From Carettochelys insculpta (taxonomy: Eukaryota > Chordata > Testudines > Carettochelyidae), in assembly GCF_033958435.1 (NCBI RefSeq), contig NC_134142.1, positions 104,234,501-104,298,500 of the forward strand: 64,000 bases of DNA. The letters are read 5' to 3'. Below, piece after piece: positions 12,791 to 25,124 of the stretch. The translations under genes were made by a program, and so were the position numbers. How positions within the stretch are numbered: the first letter of the stretch is position 1; every line of letters starts with the position of its first letter. The notes under the pieces are model-generated. The model saw nothing but the letters and a program-made list of their open reading frames with translations. It did not search any database and was not told where the DNA came from.

Positions 12791-12905
12791 CTCAGGGTGG
12801 GAGTGAGCCAGTGGCAGAGCAGAGGGGTGGGGTCCCCAGCAGCTGTGCAGTGGGGAGCCAGATGGGATGCAGAGCCCCACCAGCATCCCCAGCGCTGGGA
12901 TCCCT

Positions 12906-13439
12906 GCACAAAAAGTGCTGTAAATTTATGTCAAGATAGAAGACCCTGAAAAGTTCACTTTTGTTTCTTTACGTCCAAAAACCTTAAATGCATTTTTTCC
13001 AAGGTGGTGTCCCATTAGGAAATGAAATTATGTATGTAAAATTTTGTAACAGACAAAGCAATTTTTAAATATTGGTATATTTCCTGTTTGGCTAATACTG
13101 TATATTTTTTGCTGTGAAGATTTTTTTTCTATGTGTTTTATATTTTTTTTTTTTAAAATGTAAACTTTCTTGATTGTCAATACTGTGCATAGCAGACTTT
13201 GGCAATCAAAATATCTGCTTTTCCAGAATGATTCAATTGACATTTTTTCCCCAAGATCTAGTCTTTCAGAAAGTTGAGAGTATTGATTAAACATCTGGTA
13301 TTTTGGTGAGTTTCACGTACCTTTAAAAGAACAGCTCTCAAATGACATGGAAACTCCAATGGCACAAAGGAGGAGTTCACTGTTTCTCAATTTAATTGTA
13401 ACTGAACACATTTTTTTGAGAAAAATCTTACAGCCAATT
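12906..13439. other. AT-rich spacer
   Basis: T-rich runs (13110-13160 and elsewhere) and no recognisable coding or repeat family. Confidence 0.5.
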
Positions 13440-13645
13440 TTTTTTAACATAGGCGCCAACTTCTGTGTTTGATTCCCGTGCTCCTCCCCAGGCTCTGCTC
13501 CCAGAACACCCCTTCCCCTAACTTCCCCACCCCAGCCCTGCTTCTTCCTGTGTCTGCTCTGCCCCCTACCCCACTCCATCCCTTTCTGCCCCCACCCTGC
13601 CTCTGTTGACCACCTCCCTCTCAGCAGGCCATATCCTCACTCCAT
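13440..13645 (-). repeat. C-rich interspersed repeat (SINE-like)
   Basis: Begins at a T run followed by AACATAGGCGCCAACTTCTG and continues as C-rich sequence (CCCCACCCCAGCCCTGC and similar). It resembles a common turtle repeat that ends in a T/A tract next to a GGCGCC-containing motif. On the complementary strand it would be a G-rich body with a 3' A tract. Family assignment is from memory and uncertain. Confidence 0.35.
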
Positions 13646-14229
13646 CACCTACCTCTCAGCCCCATCTGTGGGCAAGAGGTGCTGGGGAAAGTGGGTCAAA
13701 GAAGCAAATGTTCCTTATCCTCCTTCCTTAGCTGTTCCATTGCATCAGATGGCAGCTCTGTGCCAAGAGGATGTGTTGGGTTGCTTATCTCTTCAAATGT
13801 TCCAGGTGGCTGACTATTGCTGGATGGTTTATAAAAGGTGTAACCAAACAAAGACATTTAGAAGTCTCTGGTCTGGGTAGAGTGATGTGTTGCATACTAG
13901 GTGAAATCTTTTTCTCTGTTGAAGTCTTCCATTGACATCAATAGGGCCAGGATTTCACTCCAGGCATATAGAGGCATTTCAGTTTCTATCATCAGAAAAC
14001 TGCATTGATACTTTTAGGGGACTCAAAGGAGTTGTTATTGGTGGTGCTGCTGCAGCAATTAGAGTGTTTTACAAACCCCTCTGGTACTGCAGCTCTCTTG
14101 TTATGGCCTTGATTCACCAATTGTGTCATGTGGCTTAGCTTCAGGGCAATAGTCTAGGTTAGATAATGCAATCTAAGCAAAGAAAATAAGGGAAGTTAGA
14201 ATCATCTGTCTGATCTCCTTATTCCCACA
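13646..14229. other. Non-coding spacer with ancient-repeat relic
   Basis: No gene recognised. At 13926-13960 the sequence TTGACATCAATAGGGCCAGG matches a widespread amniote repeat relic (ATTGACTTCAATGGGGCCAG type). Confidence 0.4.
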
Positions 14230-14774
14230 TACTTGTTCTTTGTAGGACAGATGTAAGGGTTCATAGGTCTGGAGCCCAGGCTCACAGAGGTATCAGGTAG
14301 CTGGTAGCCCCAGACTGCAACCCAGTCACAGCTGTAATGGGCTTGCTCCCCAATTCTCTTGACCCCTTGTGGGCATAGACCATAAGAAGTTCTGCCTCAA
14401 GCATTTGATAGACAGCAGCCTCATGGCTCCTGATTGGCTCCCTACCCTAGAGAAACACAGTGGGTGTCCAGGAACTGTTCAAGCAAGATTGTGCTTTTCC
14501 TGTAGCTACTATTGCAGTTCCTGCCCTTGGAGTCCTGCCTTTGACCTCAGTTTGATTTGGATTTTGCTTGCTGACTTTGACCTGGAAACTTGAATCAGAC
14601 TCTGACCCTTACTATTGCTCCTTTCTCGGAACTCACTGACTATGAGCTCTTCTGCTACTCCCAGTCTCAAGTTTGTCCCTGCTTTGACCATGGGGCTAGG
14701 ACTATGCTACTGTGGAAGATCAACCTGCTCAGGGGGCCAAAGTTCACCCCAGAACTTCTCATGAGTAGCGAGGA
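14230..14774 (+). repeat. Possible LTR-type repeat (Gypsy-like)
   Basis: C/T-rich sequence with repeated TGACC/CTGACT words (TTTGACCTCAGTTTGATTTG, AATCAGACTCTGACCCTT). This style recurs in turtle Gypsy-type LTRs that I recall. No paired LTR, target duplication or pol similarity is visible nearby, so a solo LTR or another repeat are both possible. Confidence 0.25.
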
Positions 14775-14930
14775 TTAAGAAAGATCAACAGGAGAAATGC
14801 TACCATCAACCTTTTTCTGTATAGACAGATACTGAAGTCTACTGCTAAGTTGATTTTAGCTACAGAATTTGGCATAGCTAAAATTGTGTATCAGTGGTTG
14901 ACTTCTATGTTTGATCTAATACTTCTGATC
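14775..14930. mobile_element. Decayed MITE fragment
   Basis: The words AGATCAACAGGAGAAATGCT and ACTGCTAAGTTGATTTTAGC resemble internal parts of turtle MITEs with GTCTACAC ends (GTCGACAGGAGA and similar). Both termini are eroded. Confidence 0.25.
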
Positions 14931-15668
14931 CAATAAGCAATGAATAGTTTGATTTAAAATATACGCTGCTTACTAGTGCTTATGAAACACTTAAATATCC
15001 TAAACAATACTAAAGTCTAGGGCACATGAGAATTTTATATGTAATGCAAATCAGTGGATTTTAAATTAAAAAAAAAGTTTTACTGGTTGGAACAAACGTC
15101 TGGATGGTTAGAATCCCTGAGGACATGAATGTGTCCAGTGTGACTTACGTTTTGAACCATGTTTTGTAGATTCCGCAAACTTTCAATCAAGTCCTGCTCA
15201 TTTTTCTAGGTTAACTATTCTCACACCCAAATGACTCCACCTTACCCCATGCCCTGTGCAACCTACTCTCTGTAGTTTTTGTAGTAACCACAGCACACAA
15301 GGTTGGAAAGCAGCTTTGTACACTCTAAACCCCATGTCTGAGGGCCCACAGGTATGTCTATTTCGGTACCTGAATAAAAATATTTTAAATCTTTATATAT
15401 TTGCTGAAAATGAGTCAGATAAGCTTAGTAATGTATTTGTGGGTGAGACAGCATGCTAATGAGGGAGTCTCACACCTAGGGAGTGAGACTTGACATGTCT
15501 GCAGGTGTTCATCTCAGGGGCTTTGCTTAATCTCCCTCTGTTCCAGTGCATTTCTAGCACCGTACACTGTTCTGGTGTGTGCTTTAGTGCCTGGGGTCAT
15601 GAGACCAAAACCATGCTGCTGATGGAGTTGAACTCACTGTCTTTTACTCTTTTTCCCATTTTTTTCAG
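14931..15668. other. Non-coding spacer
   Basis: No recognised feature apart from a long polypyrimidine tract ending TTTTTTTCAG at 15668, immediately before a candidate exon. Confidence 0.45.
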
Positions 15669-15810
15669 TCTGCCACTATGTTGTGTCATGATGAAGTAGC
15701 ACCGAGAAGCATGTGTGATGACAACAAGGTTAAGTGCTTTATTACAAATGACACTGAAGAGTCAGCACTACTTCCAGGAGCTGTGGAGCCAACTGTACCA
15801 ACTAAAGCTG
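15669..15810 (+). other. Candidate host exon, 142 nt
   Basis: A long polypyrimidine tract ending in CAG precedes this segment and it ends CTG|GTAAAA. One frame (phase 0 in, phase 1 out) is open for 47 codons and contains AAPRS-like charged and polar sequence with three cysteines (motifs CHDEVAPRS, CDDNKVKC, LLPGAVEPTVPTKAG). I do not recognise the protein. Random open frames of this length occur, and no neighbouring exon in compatible phase has been proven, so this is a hypothesis only. Confidence 0.25.
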
Positions 15811-18800
15811 GTAAAAAATAACACAAAAAAATCTGTCTAAAAATGCAGTTACCTCAAAATAAAAATGTTTCACAGAAATATGTTCATTTGGACAACACTT
15901 TCAATGTGAAAAAATCTGAATGCTTTCCAATGAAAAGTATTCTTGGATTTGGATCTTGCTTCCCTTCCGGATGTGCTATGTTGTAGATATGGGGAGCTCT
16001 GATTTTGGATAGGAACCATATTTTGCCAGGGTTATCTGGGAGTGTGATGGTTTTTCATGATAGGGGAGGTTGGAATGGAAGTCCTCAGCAGAAAGATGCT
16101 GATGGAAAATTTGTTTCTCTATAAGAACTGTGGGTTTAATCCTAATTTATTAAACTGTTCATGTATTTTATTTATTTTGCTGACAGTGTTATCATCACAA
16201 TGAATACACTTGAATGATTACATATCAGTACGTTTTTCTTAGCTTTAGCTGTACATATTTCAGGAGTGCTGCCTGAACATATAATCAAAATTTGCTATTT
16301 TAAAACAAAAAATAGGTCTGGTGTTAGTTATTTAGGCAAGGGAAAAGATGTACTGCAAAAAAGACTTTTGGACATCTGCTTCATTACGCAAGCAGCAATT
16401 TAGCTATACCTTGATCTCCTTTTAATATTCTAGGCAGAAGATTCCTTTTCCAAAACTCCAGGTTTATGTTTCTATATGATTTATGTGCTACAGCTGACAA
16501 AGAATCAAAAGCTGTGGATAGTGGCCATGTTAGCCAACATATGACCAAACACTACTCCCAGGCAGAATACTTAGTGTAATAATGAGATTGATACGAAGAG
16601 AAGAAATTCACCAGTAATACAATAGTGCAAAGGATGAACACTTATTTCATATTTCTTTAAGGGCAGATGCAAAGCCCACTGAAGTCTTTTCATTGTCTTC
16701 AATGGATTTTGGGTTAGGCCTTTCTGGAACAGATTGCTGAATAACTAAGAGCAAGATTTCCAGAAGAGAAAAGAATATTCATCAGGGCTCACCACGTCTG
16801 CTTGATGTATTCTCACTCAAACAGTCTTCTCTTCAGGATCCTGAAATCTGGAAAAGGCAAATGGAAAACTATAGTGACTAGACTAACAGAGAAAGTAAGA
16901 GTAGCGAGTTTGATTCAGGCATTTAGGGAACTGTGGAGGATTATTACTACCGCTGAAGATTTTTCTTGTTCTCTGAATATCTCTCATTCCAAAAACTAAA
17001 GGGATCCTTCAAAATCTGGCTGGCTACCAAGTACACAATCAAACATCTGTGCACCAGATGTCTATAGCATTACATCCAGCTGGGCTACTGCTGCTACATC
17101 TGCAGAACATAGCACATGTTCCTATGGTCAGGGTATTTCGGGAACACAATTTGGGAGAAGGAAAGGCCACAGTACAAGATACATTTGGTTTGCTGATTTA
17201 TTTTATTTTTGTTGCTACTTTACAATTCTCAACTGACTTCCAAGTAAACTTGTTCCAAGATGAACAACTGATGCAAAGACAGTCAGTAGTTCCTTCACTG
17301 AAACTTGGGTTCAGAGTCTGATTAGGTCACAAAAGAAAGTGAGGGTGATCTCCTGATTTTGAGACCTTATCTACCTCACACGAGCATGTAGCAACACAGT
17401 TTACGCTCTTCTTATGCTGCTTAGCACCCCAAGTGAACAATCTGGAGCTTCTCTTGCAGCAGATTTTAACTCCCAAATAACCTAAAAGTTAGGACACCAC
17501 TCAGAACTCTACCAGTCCATCAGAACATAAGAAGAGCTTCTTAAGAAAACAATAGGAGACAAAAACGATTATAAAATTGCACCAGGAAAATAACCTCAGG
17601 TTTTCCTGTTCTCTGTGAACAGGCCTGCAAGGCCTTAAGATTGTAGGCTGGTGGTGCTTATGGGAGCTAAGCTTTGAAAAATATTCATGTTGAGTAGGAA
17701 TGCAGTATTTTGTTTATGCAAAATAGTGCCTTATGTTGTCATGAAAATATGGAAGAGGAAAAAAACTTTTTCTCTCAGGATACAGGGAACCCTAATTATT
17801 TTTGCCAATGGTGTGTGGAACTCTGAGGAAAACATCACTTTTTACACACCAACCCTGTAAGCCAATGCAAATCTGTTTGCCTCAGATTACTTGGTAGATG
17901 CATAGCATGCAAGCAACATTATAGTTAGGAATTGAGGGCCATAGTTATGAATTTGGGTCTAATACATTTTTTGAGTAATAAAAGACAATTTGAGAATTCC
18001 TGTTTGAGCTACCAAGATAATGAGTGACTGAGCAAGCTAAAGAGTTTGTACCTGTCTGATATTAGCATAGGCTTCCTTAGCTAACACTCAGAAAAAAAAT
18101 TAAGGATGTAGTTTTCTTGCTGCGTAATAAGGATGCAAGCTGTGTCCTTGCAAGGTCCTGGTTTACTTCGTATTCCATGTTTCTTTGCAGTATTCTATTA
18201 CATTTGCCGCAAGTGCATGAAAAAACAAACATTATTCATAACTCTGTAATCTCTTCTACGATATGAAGACCTAACCTGTGATTCCATTAGGTGTCTCTGT
18301 CTTAACAAAATCACCACTTGCACTGCAAAAGTGAAAGTAAAACTCAGAGGTTTTGCTCAAGGAGCAGTAGTAGAAGAGGTGGTTAGATGTAAATGAATAA
18401 AAGTGGCTTTTTTTATTCTGGCAGTGCTCTTTGAGTGTTTATGTAGTGCCTTGTCAATTAAATTTATAATTCCAGCACACAAAACAGAGTGCTAATTTCA
18501 CACAACCAAATGCAAAGGTACTTTTTTAGAGATAACTGTGTACCTATTCAATTTTAACTAGTACACTTTAATTTAAAAACTACCTCTCATATTCTTCAAA
18601 GTACACTTACCCCAATAATCTCAGCACAAAATCCAAGTCAGCATAAAATCCGAAACATTTTACTTCTATTTTATTAGTGTCTGCTGACATCAGGCCATTT
18701 GTACAGCAGCACAAACTAATTATTGAATTAAACTTACATGAAATTCTCTGAAGCTTTGATCCATTGTTCTTTGTCTATTTCTTATCCTCCCCATGCACCC

Positions 18801-19549
18801 ACACTACTTCCAACATTAGCTGGGTTTCAAACACATCTTGCATATTGGCCTTTTCTGACACGATCAGGAGCAGAAGAGCCTTGTGGTAGTCACAGACATA
18901 AACAAGATAAAGCAAGTTTATTTTCTCTGACTTAAATCACAGGCTCTGTTATCTAGACTTCTGAACACAGTTTGTGTCCAGATAATAAAGGGAAGCAAGA
19001 TGAAGCATTTTTGTTTCCATTCCAGGTCTGCTAGTGGGAATTATTTTTCTGTGGAAGAAATGCAGCCAAGTTTTTTAACTTACTTGTCATTTCACCTTCA
19101 AAAATGCTGGCTGAAATCTCTGCTCTAATTGTAACAGGTAGATGCCGTTCTGGAGGAGGGGGGACGCTTGTGTTGTCATTCAGCATGGCTGCTCTTTTCC
19201 TCATCTTGACCCTTTCAAAGAAAATAGTTTTGAGCATAGCTGTTTTGCTCTTCCTAGGTGGCTCAATCAGCTATTTTAGTTGGGAGGACACCCATTGGCT
19301 ACATGAGTTGTGTGATTGCTTCTGCCTAAGAAACTCAAAGCTGGAATTACTTCCACAATTCTGCTATGAATTGTAAATTGATGTTTGTAGGAGAAATTCA
19401 TTGACTCTGCAACAATCTTTCCTCATTCATTGATCAGACCTGTGGTAAAAGAAGGATATATGCATTTGTCTGAGAACAAAGCCAGTGAGTAAATACCTTG
19501 CTTTGAGGTGAGTGTCTATAGCTATGATGCAGTTACATGTTGCCTTTCA
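15811..19549. other. Non-coding DNA, no gene seen
   Basis: AT-rich with no recognisable gene, RNA or intact transposon on either strand. A short ancient-repeat relic (CACTGAAGTC ... GTCTTCAATGG) is at 16677-16714. Confidence 0.5.
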
Positions 19550-19715
19550 TCTAAGAATTTCAAAGTCAAACATAAATTGTCTTACAAACTCCTATGAGAT
19601 AAGTCCTGTCCCTTTAACTGAGTTTTTCAAGATCAGCCAACCATAAAGTGTCTGAGCTAAGAATAGAATCCTCATCAAACAAATAGACAATACTTCCTCC
19701 TATGATTATACTAAA
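19550..19715 (-). repeat. MIR-like SINE relic
   Basis: The + strand reads AACTCCTATGAGATAAGTCC, ACTGAGTTTTTCAAGATCAG and TCTGAGCTAAGAATAGAATC. These follow in order the reverse complement of MIR (CTGAGG..., AAGGTCACACAG, GGCAGAGCTGGGATT). The copy is old and diverged. Confidence 0.45.
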
Positions 19716-22481
19716 ATTACCGGAGTGAAATAACATCCATAAATATCTGTACTGCTGGACCTCAGTGGAGCTTGGCTCAGGTCTATAATGCTATTCTACA
19801 ATTGGAGATACTTATACCTGCACAATTTTTGTCAATAACATTGTTTACTGGGATGATACTTTGGAAAAGTGAATGCAAATGAGATTGTTTGAAGAATAGC
19901 ACATGCTGCCCTGCCTTTTTACCAGCACATATTTTTCCATGTCTTCATACTTCTTAAAAAATATTAGTTAGCTTTTTTCTCTGTTATTTTGACTAAAGTT
20001 TTTGACTGATTGTAAAAAGTCTGTCTTACATTTTATTCTTACATCAAGAAACATTATGAAAGCACATTGGATGAAGCTGGCTGCTGTGAAGGGAGCCTAC
20101 ACTTGTTTTGAGAATCATTATGGTCCAAATTAAGCAGTCAGAATAGGACTTCAGCAGGGCTTAAATGGTTCTTATTCTCTGTGTGGGCACATTGTATAAG
20201 AATAAATTTCACTCACTGATTTTAAAAAATGTACCAACTCCACATTACATATGAATGCTGTGGATATGCCTAAATATTCAGACAATCCGCTTTGCTAAGT
20301 GTCCAGAAAGTTTCAGATTGGGTGTGTGCTCTCTGACTTTTGTCTAATAGATGACATCTAACCTGGTGAGGAATATTATTGTGAAGCACGTGTCTTAGTG
20401 ACAGCCATTACCATCATATGGCAAGTGGAAGCTTGATTTTAAATATTCAGAAATTATGAGCAAGGAAGTTGGATGTTTTATCTCTCAGCATGCAGGAAGG
20501 TGAATTGTAACCTGCCTTGTTACAAGTGGTTTCATACTGACATGGAATGCATGCTGTGGTGGAATTGCATTGGCATTTAGACAGTCCACTATGGGCACCC
20601 ATGAACCATGACCCTCATTATTGAGAACTGCAGAATGACTCAACTTCCTAGATATCTTTGTGGCTTGAACATAAGAATGCTGTGGCTTGGTTTGACTGGA
20701 TTACATACTCCTTATTCTCCAGTGGGGGCTAGCAGTATCACAGGTTACAAGTGAGCAGCTACGGTGGGCAGTATATTCTTTGTCCTGTTCAGGTAGATGG
20801 GTAGGGTGAAGAATGGATCAACTAGCCCCCCTTCCTTCATGAGTACAAATGAGCTGGCACAGAGAGGAAAATGATCTGCTGATTAATACTGTGGCTTCTG
20901 GAACAAGGGAACTACCAGGGAAAGAACTGTGACTCAAAGCATGGGACTGCAACTGTGAATAAAGTTAACAATATGCTTAAGTGTTTGCAGCATCAAACAC
21001 ATTAACAGGAACTTGAGTCAAGTGAAATCTTTGTGTCCTCTGTTTATTTACAGTAACATAAAATTTGAAAAGGCAGCTTTTTTAATTTTTTTTAAATTAA
21101 AATTCTCAACACCAAGCATTGTATTTTGGCATCTTTCTATTCTGTCGCAGTGCAAATATTTCATTTTTATGTTGGAGTTTCTAAATGACACGATTTGAAA
21201 AACTAAAACTATCTTACAGAAGAGATATATTTTTCTTACACAAAAGATGTTGAGCCACGTTGTTTGGAAGTTGAATATCTTATTCCAATGGGGTGGGGAG
21301 CGGGGAAAAAAGGAAGGGGGAGAAAGGCTTATTCTAAGATTACAGTGTTCCTGCTGAGGTTCCAAATTACCTATTCAGTTCTAGAATCTTTCCATGTTGC
21401 TTTCAACTTTTATCACTATATTTTTCATATCAGTCACCGTTGCCTTGTAGTTTTTTTCCTCCTGTGCCTTTGACATCTTTTTCAAGGAAAAGCTAGTGGA
21501 ATTGTGTGAAAGTTTTTCTTCATTGCTGACAACTGCTATTCCTTTGATATGACAGGTGTCTAGGACCTGTACACTACTACGCTTTAATTCTGAACATATA
21601 TGTGAAAATATGGAATTAATGTCCAGCACTGTCAGAAAAGCAAAAGTGCAGAGGCGGTTGTTACCAGGGAAAGAACAGAATGTGTGGCTGTGAAGAAATG
21701 TAGGGAAAACAAGGATGAGATTGAAGGTTACAAGACACAAAAAGAAAGTCATGATGTTCTGAAGAGAAAAGTAATATGTTCCCAGAAAACCTAGGGCACC
21801 TGGACAGCATGGAAGAAAAGAAATTGCAACACCCAGAATGGATATTGTGATTCATAAAGAACATAAAAAAATTAGATAGAGGTAAAGAGAAATGGAAAAC
21901 AAAAGGAAATACAAAAGTTTTTTCGAACAGCATTAGCAAGAGAAAACAGTCTCCAATGCTTAAACAGTTAGTGGGAGTCAGAGTTGCAGAATTAGTCTCT
22001 ATTTTATTTTAAAAATTAGTCTGACCTAATATTTTGGGACCTTTTTCTGTCCTGCTTATTCAGAGCTTTAATTTTCAGTTAATGTTTTAAATAAGAAAAA
22101 AATTGCTTTCATGCAACAGAGGTATATGAGAAATAAATTTTAAACACCTGTAAGTAGTTCAGATCAGTTCATGTTAAAATAATCAGAGATGATGCAACTG
22201 CAAGATCTGGACTTTCCCTTGCTAGTACAGAAAAGGGAACTGGAATGTAGGGTTTTCTCTCTTATCTGTTTTTGGGCCAAAAGAGGGGGGAGTTATTCTC
22301 AAATAAGTATTCCTGAGTAGCTATTTCAGTAAATTTTTAAGTGTAGACAAATCCTTTCTCACCCTGATGAAGCTGATGATAACCTAGCCTGTGTTGACAC
22401 AGTTTTTAAAAAAACAACAACCAAATCCTTTCCATGAAAAGGTGAGTATCCATCAACGCTCCCTCCATGTGCAGAATGAAT
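19716..22481. other. Non-coding DNA, no gene seen
   Basis: No coding or RNA gene recognised. A stretch at 22330-22348 (AGTGTAGACAAATCC) may be the last trace of a MITE terminus. Confidence 0.5.
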
Positions 22482-22625
22482 TTTGTTACATGCACTAATG
22501 TATGTGCAGATCTTCACCACCAGTAGAAAGGCACGCTCCTGGGTGTGGGCACTTTACAGATCAACTGGGCAACAGTTGAATATTTCCTGGGTGGCCACCC
22601 AAGTGCTCAGCTTAAAGTGAACACA
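22482..22625 (+). repeat. Unclassified interspersed repeat, copy 1
   Basis: It aligns by eye with 43208-43372 along its length. Shared words are ATTTTG...TGCAC(T/C)AATG(T/C)ATGTGCAGAT, ATCAACTGGG and TGGGTGGCC(A/G)C, each in the same order. The family was not identified and no open frame is conserved. Confidence 0.6.
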
Positions 22626-24155
22626 AAGCTCCATAATCATTGCTCTGTACCTTGTGTAGTCCTTGACAACAGTGCACAGTTTTGCCAACCTTGAGGTGTT
22701 GTATGGAGTGTCATGACATTTGTTATCAAAACCCTAGATGCTGGAGTCATGCAATTATGTTTTTGAAAGCAGACTATGTTAGGGTAGTCAAAGTGCAGCA
22801 CTTAAACACAATCTACAGTTCACATCCCTGCACTCTAGACAGAGGCACCATGTAGATGAGCCCTAAATCTTTAGTGTATGGCTTTCCAGAAACTCATCTT
22901 ATTGGTTGAATTATCATAGCACCTGGGAACCCCTGTCAAGCAACAGGTCCCCATATTTAGAAAGCTCCATCTGACCTGGAGACTGGAGGTGTCTTCATAC
23001 TTGCAACACTTACCTGTATCTTTAAAGATGACTTTGGACATACAGGTGAGAAGACAATGCAAATAAAAAAAAAAAAGGTTAGATCTCCTGTTTCCTAGAC
23101 CAAACTCTTCGGACGGCTTCAGTTATGTGTGATCTTTCCTCTGTGTACTTCTATGTCAAGCCTAAGCAGCAAAGGTGAGGGTGGGCCTGAATGCAAAATG
23201 CATTCCTCTCCATTAATTTGGGATTTCTGGTATCAGTAGGGAGCTGTAGGCACAGCTGCAGAACTTGCATTCTTTTTTCTAAACTAGAGAATCAGATATG
23301 AACATTTTCAAACTCTGAGATGAGGAGGAGGTTTTTATGTCCCCCCCACCCCCTCCCCCTGCTGACAAACCAGGATTCATATCTCAAAATTAGGCCAAGA
23401 TCATCTCAGCACCCTGCCTGGTTTGCTCAGATTGTCATTGCAGATTTCCATCAGATGACAGAGAAAAGAAAACCTGCTTCTCTTCACCTCTCCCGTTCAT
23501 CTGAAAGTAGTGTTAAAACAGGGTTGTTCTAGTTTCTGTTTCTTTGTGCTCCTGTTTCATGTGGGTTTGATGAGAGGATCCATAAAATAATGTTTCAAAC
23601 AATCACAGTTGATGCTGGATCACATACTAGTCTTAGTCCACATCCACAGATATGAATAATATCCATGGAAGATGTATGTAAATTTAATGACCAACATAAT
23701 GCAGCAACACAACTTATTGAGCCCTTCAGGTGCATCTGTAATACATTTACACAGGACTACTAGTTTTAGCAAAATTTGTAATGGGTATTTCACTATTATC
23801 TTTCTTACAATGGAGAACGTATATCATTTGTTGCATCTTTCCTTTCAGTGAAAGGAATACCACAAGAGACCACTGCCCTGCTCAGCTTTGTGCAAGTAAT
23901 CTCTGTTCCGTTCCTCATTCTTCATGTTATATTGAAGTTGCTTAATCAAATGGAGACTCTAATAAAATATGCTGCTTGGTTGTGCATCAAACTGCAACTA
24001 ATAGCTTCAGCTCACAAATATCTGAGAAACAACTGGATTTTTTTCTGCGTTAGATTGGAAAATGAACTGCAGTTGGCAGGGTAAATGTTGATGAACATTG
24101 ACTTATAATAGCAAAGAAAGCACAACAGAGGGACATATGCCCACATTGTGAAAAA
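22626..24155. other. Non-coding DNA, no gene seen
   Basis: No recognisable gene. A C-rich patch is at 23340-23362. A pyrimidine tract with CAG at 23849 is followed by a short open segment too weak to call an exon. Confidence 0.45.
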
Positions 24156-24868
24156 GGCTATGTCTACACGTGCACGCTACATCGAAATAGCTTATTTCAA
24201 TGTAGTGACATTGAAATAGTCTATTTTGATGAATAACGTCTACACGTCCTCCAGGGCTGGCAACGTCGATGTTCAACTTTGACGTTGGGCAGCACCACAT
24301 CGAAATAGGCGCTGAGAGGGAACGTCTACATGCCAAAGTAGCACACATCGAAATAAGGGTGCCAGGAACAGCTGCAGACAGGGTCACAGGGCAGACTCAA
24401 CAGCAAGCCACTCCCTTAAAGGGCCCCCTCCCAGACACAGTTGCACTAAACAACACAAGATCCACAGAGCCAACAACTGGTTGCAGACCCTGTGCATGCA
24501 GCATGGATCCCCAGCTGCGGCAGCAGCAGCCAGAAGCCCTGGGCTAAGGGCTGCTGCACACGATGACCACAGAGCCCCGCAGGGGCTGGAGAGAGAGCGT
24601 CTCTCAACCCCTCAGCTGATGGCCGCCATGGTGGACCCCCGCTATTTCGATGGCGCGGGATGCAGATAGTCTACACGTGCCCTACTTCAACGTTCAACTT
24701 CGAAGTAGGGCACTATTCCCAACCCCTCATGGGGTTAGCGACTTCGACGTCTCACCACCTAACGTTGATTTCAACTTCAAAATAGCGCCCAACATGTGTA
24801 GCCGTGACTGGCGCTATTTCGAAGTTGGCACTGCTACTTCGAAGTAGCGTGCATGTGTAGACACGGCC
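24156..24868 (+). mobile_element. Non-autonomous Harbinger element, copy A
   Basis: The ends are inverted: GGCTATGTCTACACGTGCAC on the left and GTGCATGTGTAGACACGGCC on the right. The interior is rich in TTCGAAGTAG/CGAAATAG palindromic words and has a central GC-rich part (CCAGAAGCCCTGGGC). Both outer regions match the ends of the 52-62 kb autonomous element in reverse orientation, so this is an internal-deletion derivative of that type. Flanking triplets AAA/AAC are an imperfect target duplication. Its open frames are not genes. Confidence 0.85.
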
Positions 24869-25124
24869 AACGTGCTGAAAACAATTAATACCCTAAGATA
24901 CATGGATATAGGTAAATCCAATTAATAATATGGGTATTTGTTTTACATATTCACACAGACCATAAAAGTGAATATAGATTATGAGGGCTAGTTTTGTAGA
25001 ATATTTTCAGATGCTATCACAGGAAATACAATAAAGACAGACTTCTATAATGCCAGTCTCCATTGGTGAATGGATTGGGATTTATTGTCTGCAATCTTTT
25101 AGAGTATATATCTTGCAATATAAA
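24869..25124. other. AT-rich spacer
   Basis: No feature seen. Confidence 0.5.

Larger units (their letters stand above)
9581..12905. mobile_element. Decayed two-gene PIF/Harbinger transposon
   Basis: The layout copies the better-preserved element at 52012-61784: a Myb/SANT-like gene on +, then a transposase on - in tail-to-tail order. The left edge reads AGCTGCGTCTATACTATCAT, a decayed GGCTGCGTCTACAC-type end, followed by TTTTGAAAGG-rich subterminal DNA rather than the TTCGAAGTAG-type subterminal of the 52-kb element, so it is a different subfamily. No matching right end is visible after about 12905; the transposase 5' part and right terminus appear deleted. GC content is far above the flanks. 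Confidence 0.7.

Noticed and set aside
24269..24847. Open frames shared by the elements at 24.2, 30.0 and 44.8 kb
   Set aside because: The peptides are conserved only because the MITE copies are similar; stops and lengths vary and there is no known domain.
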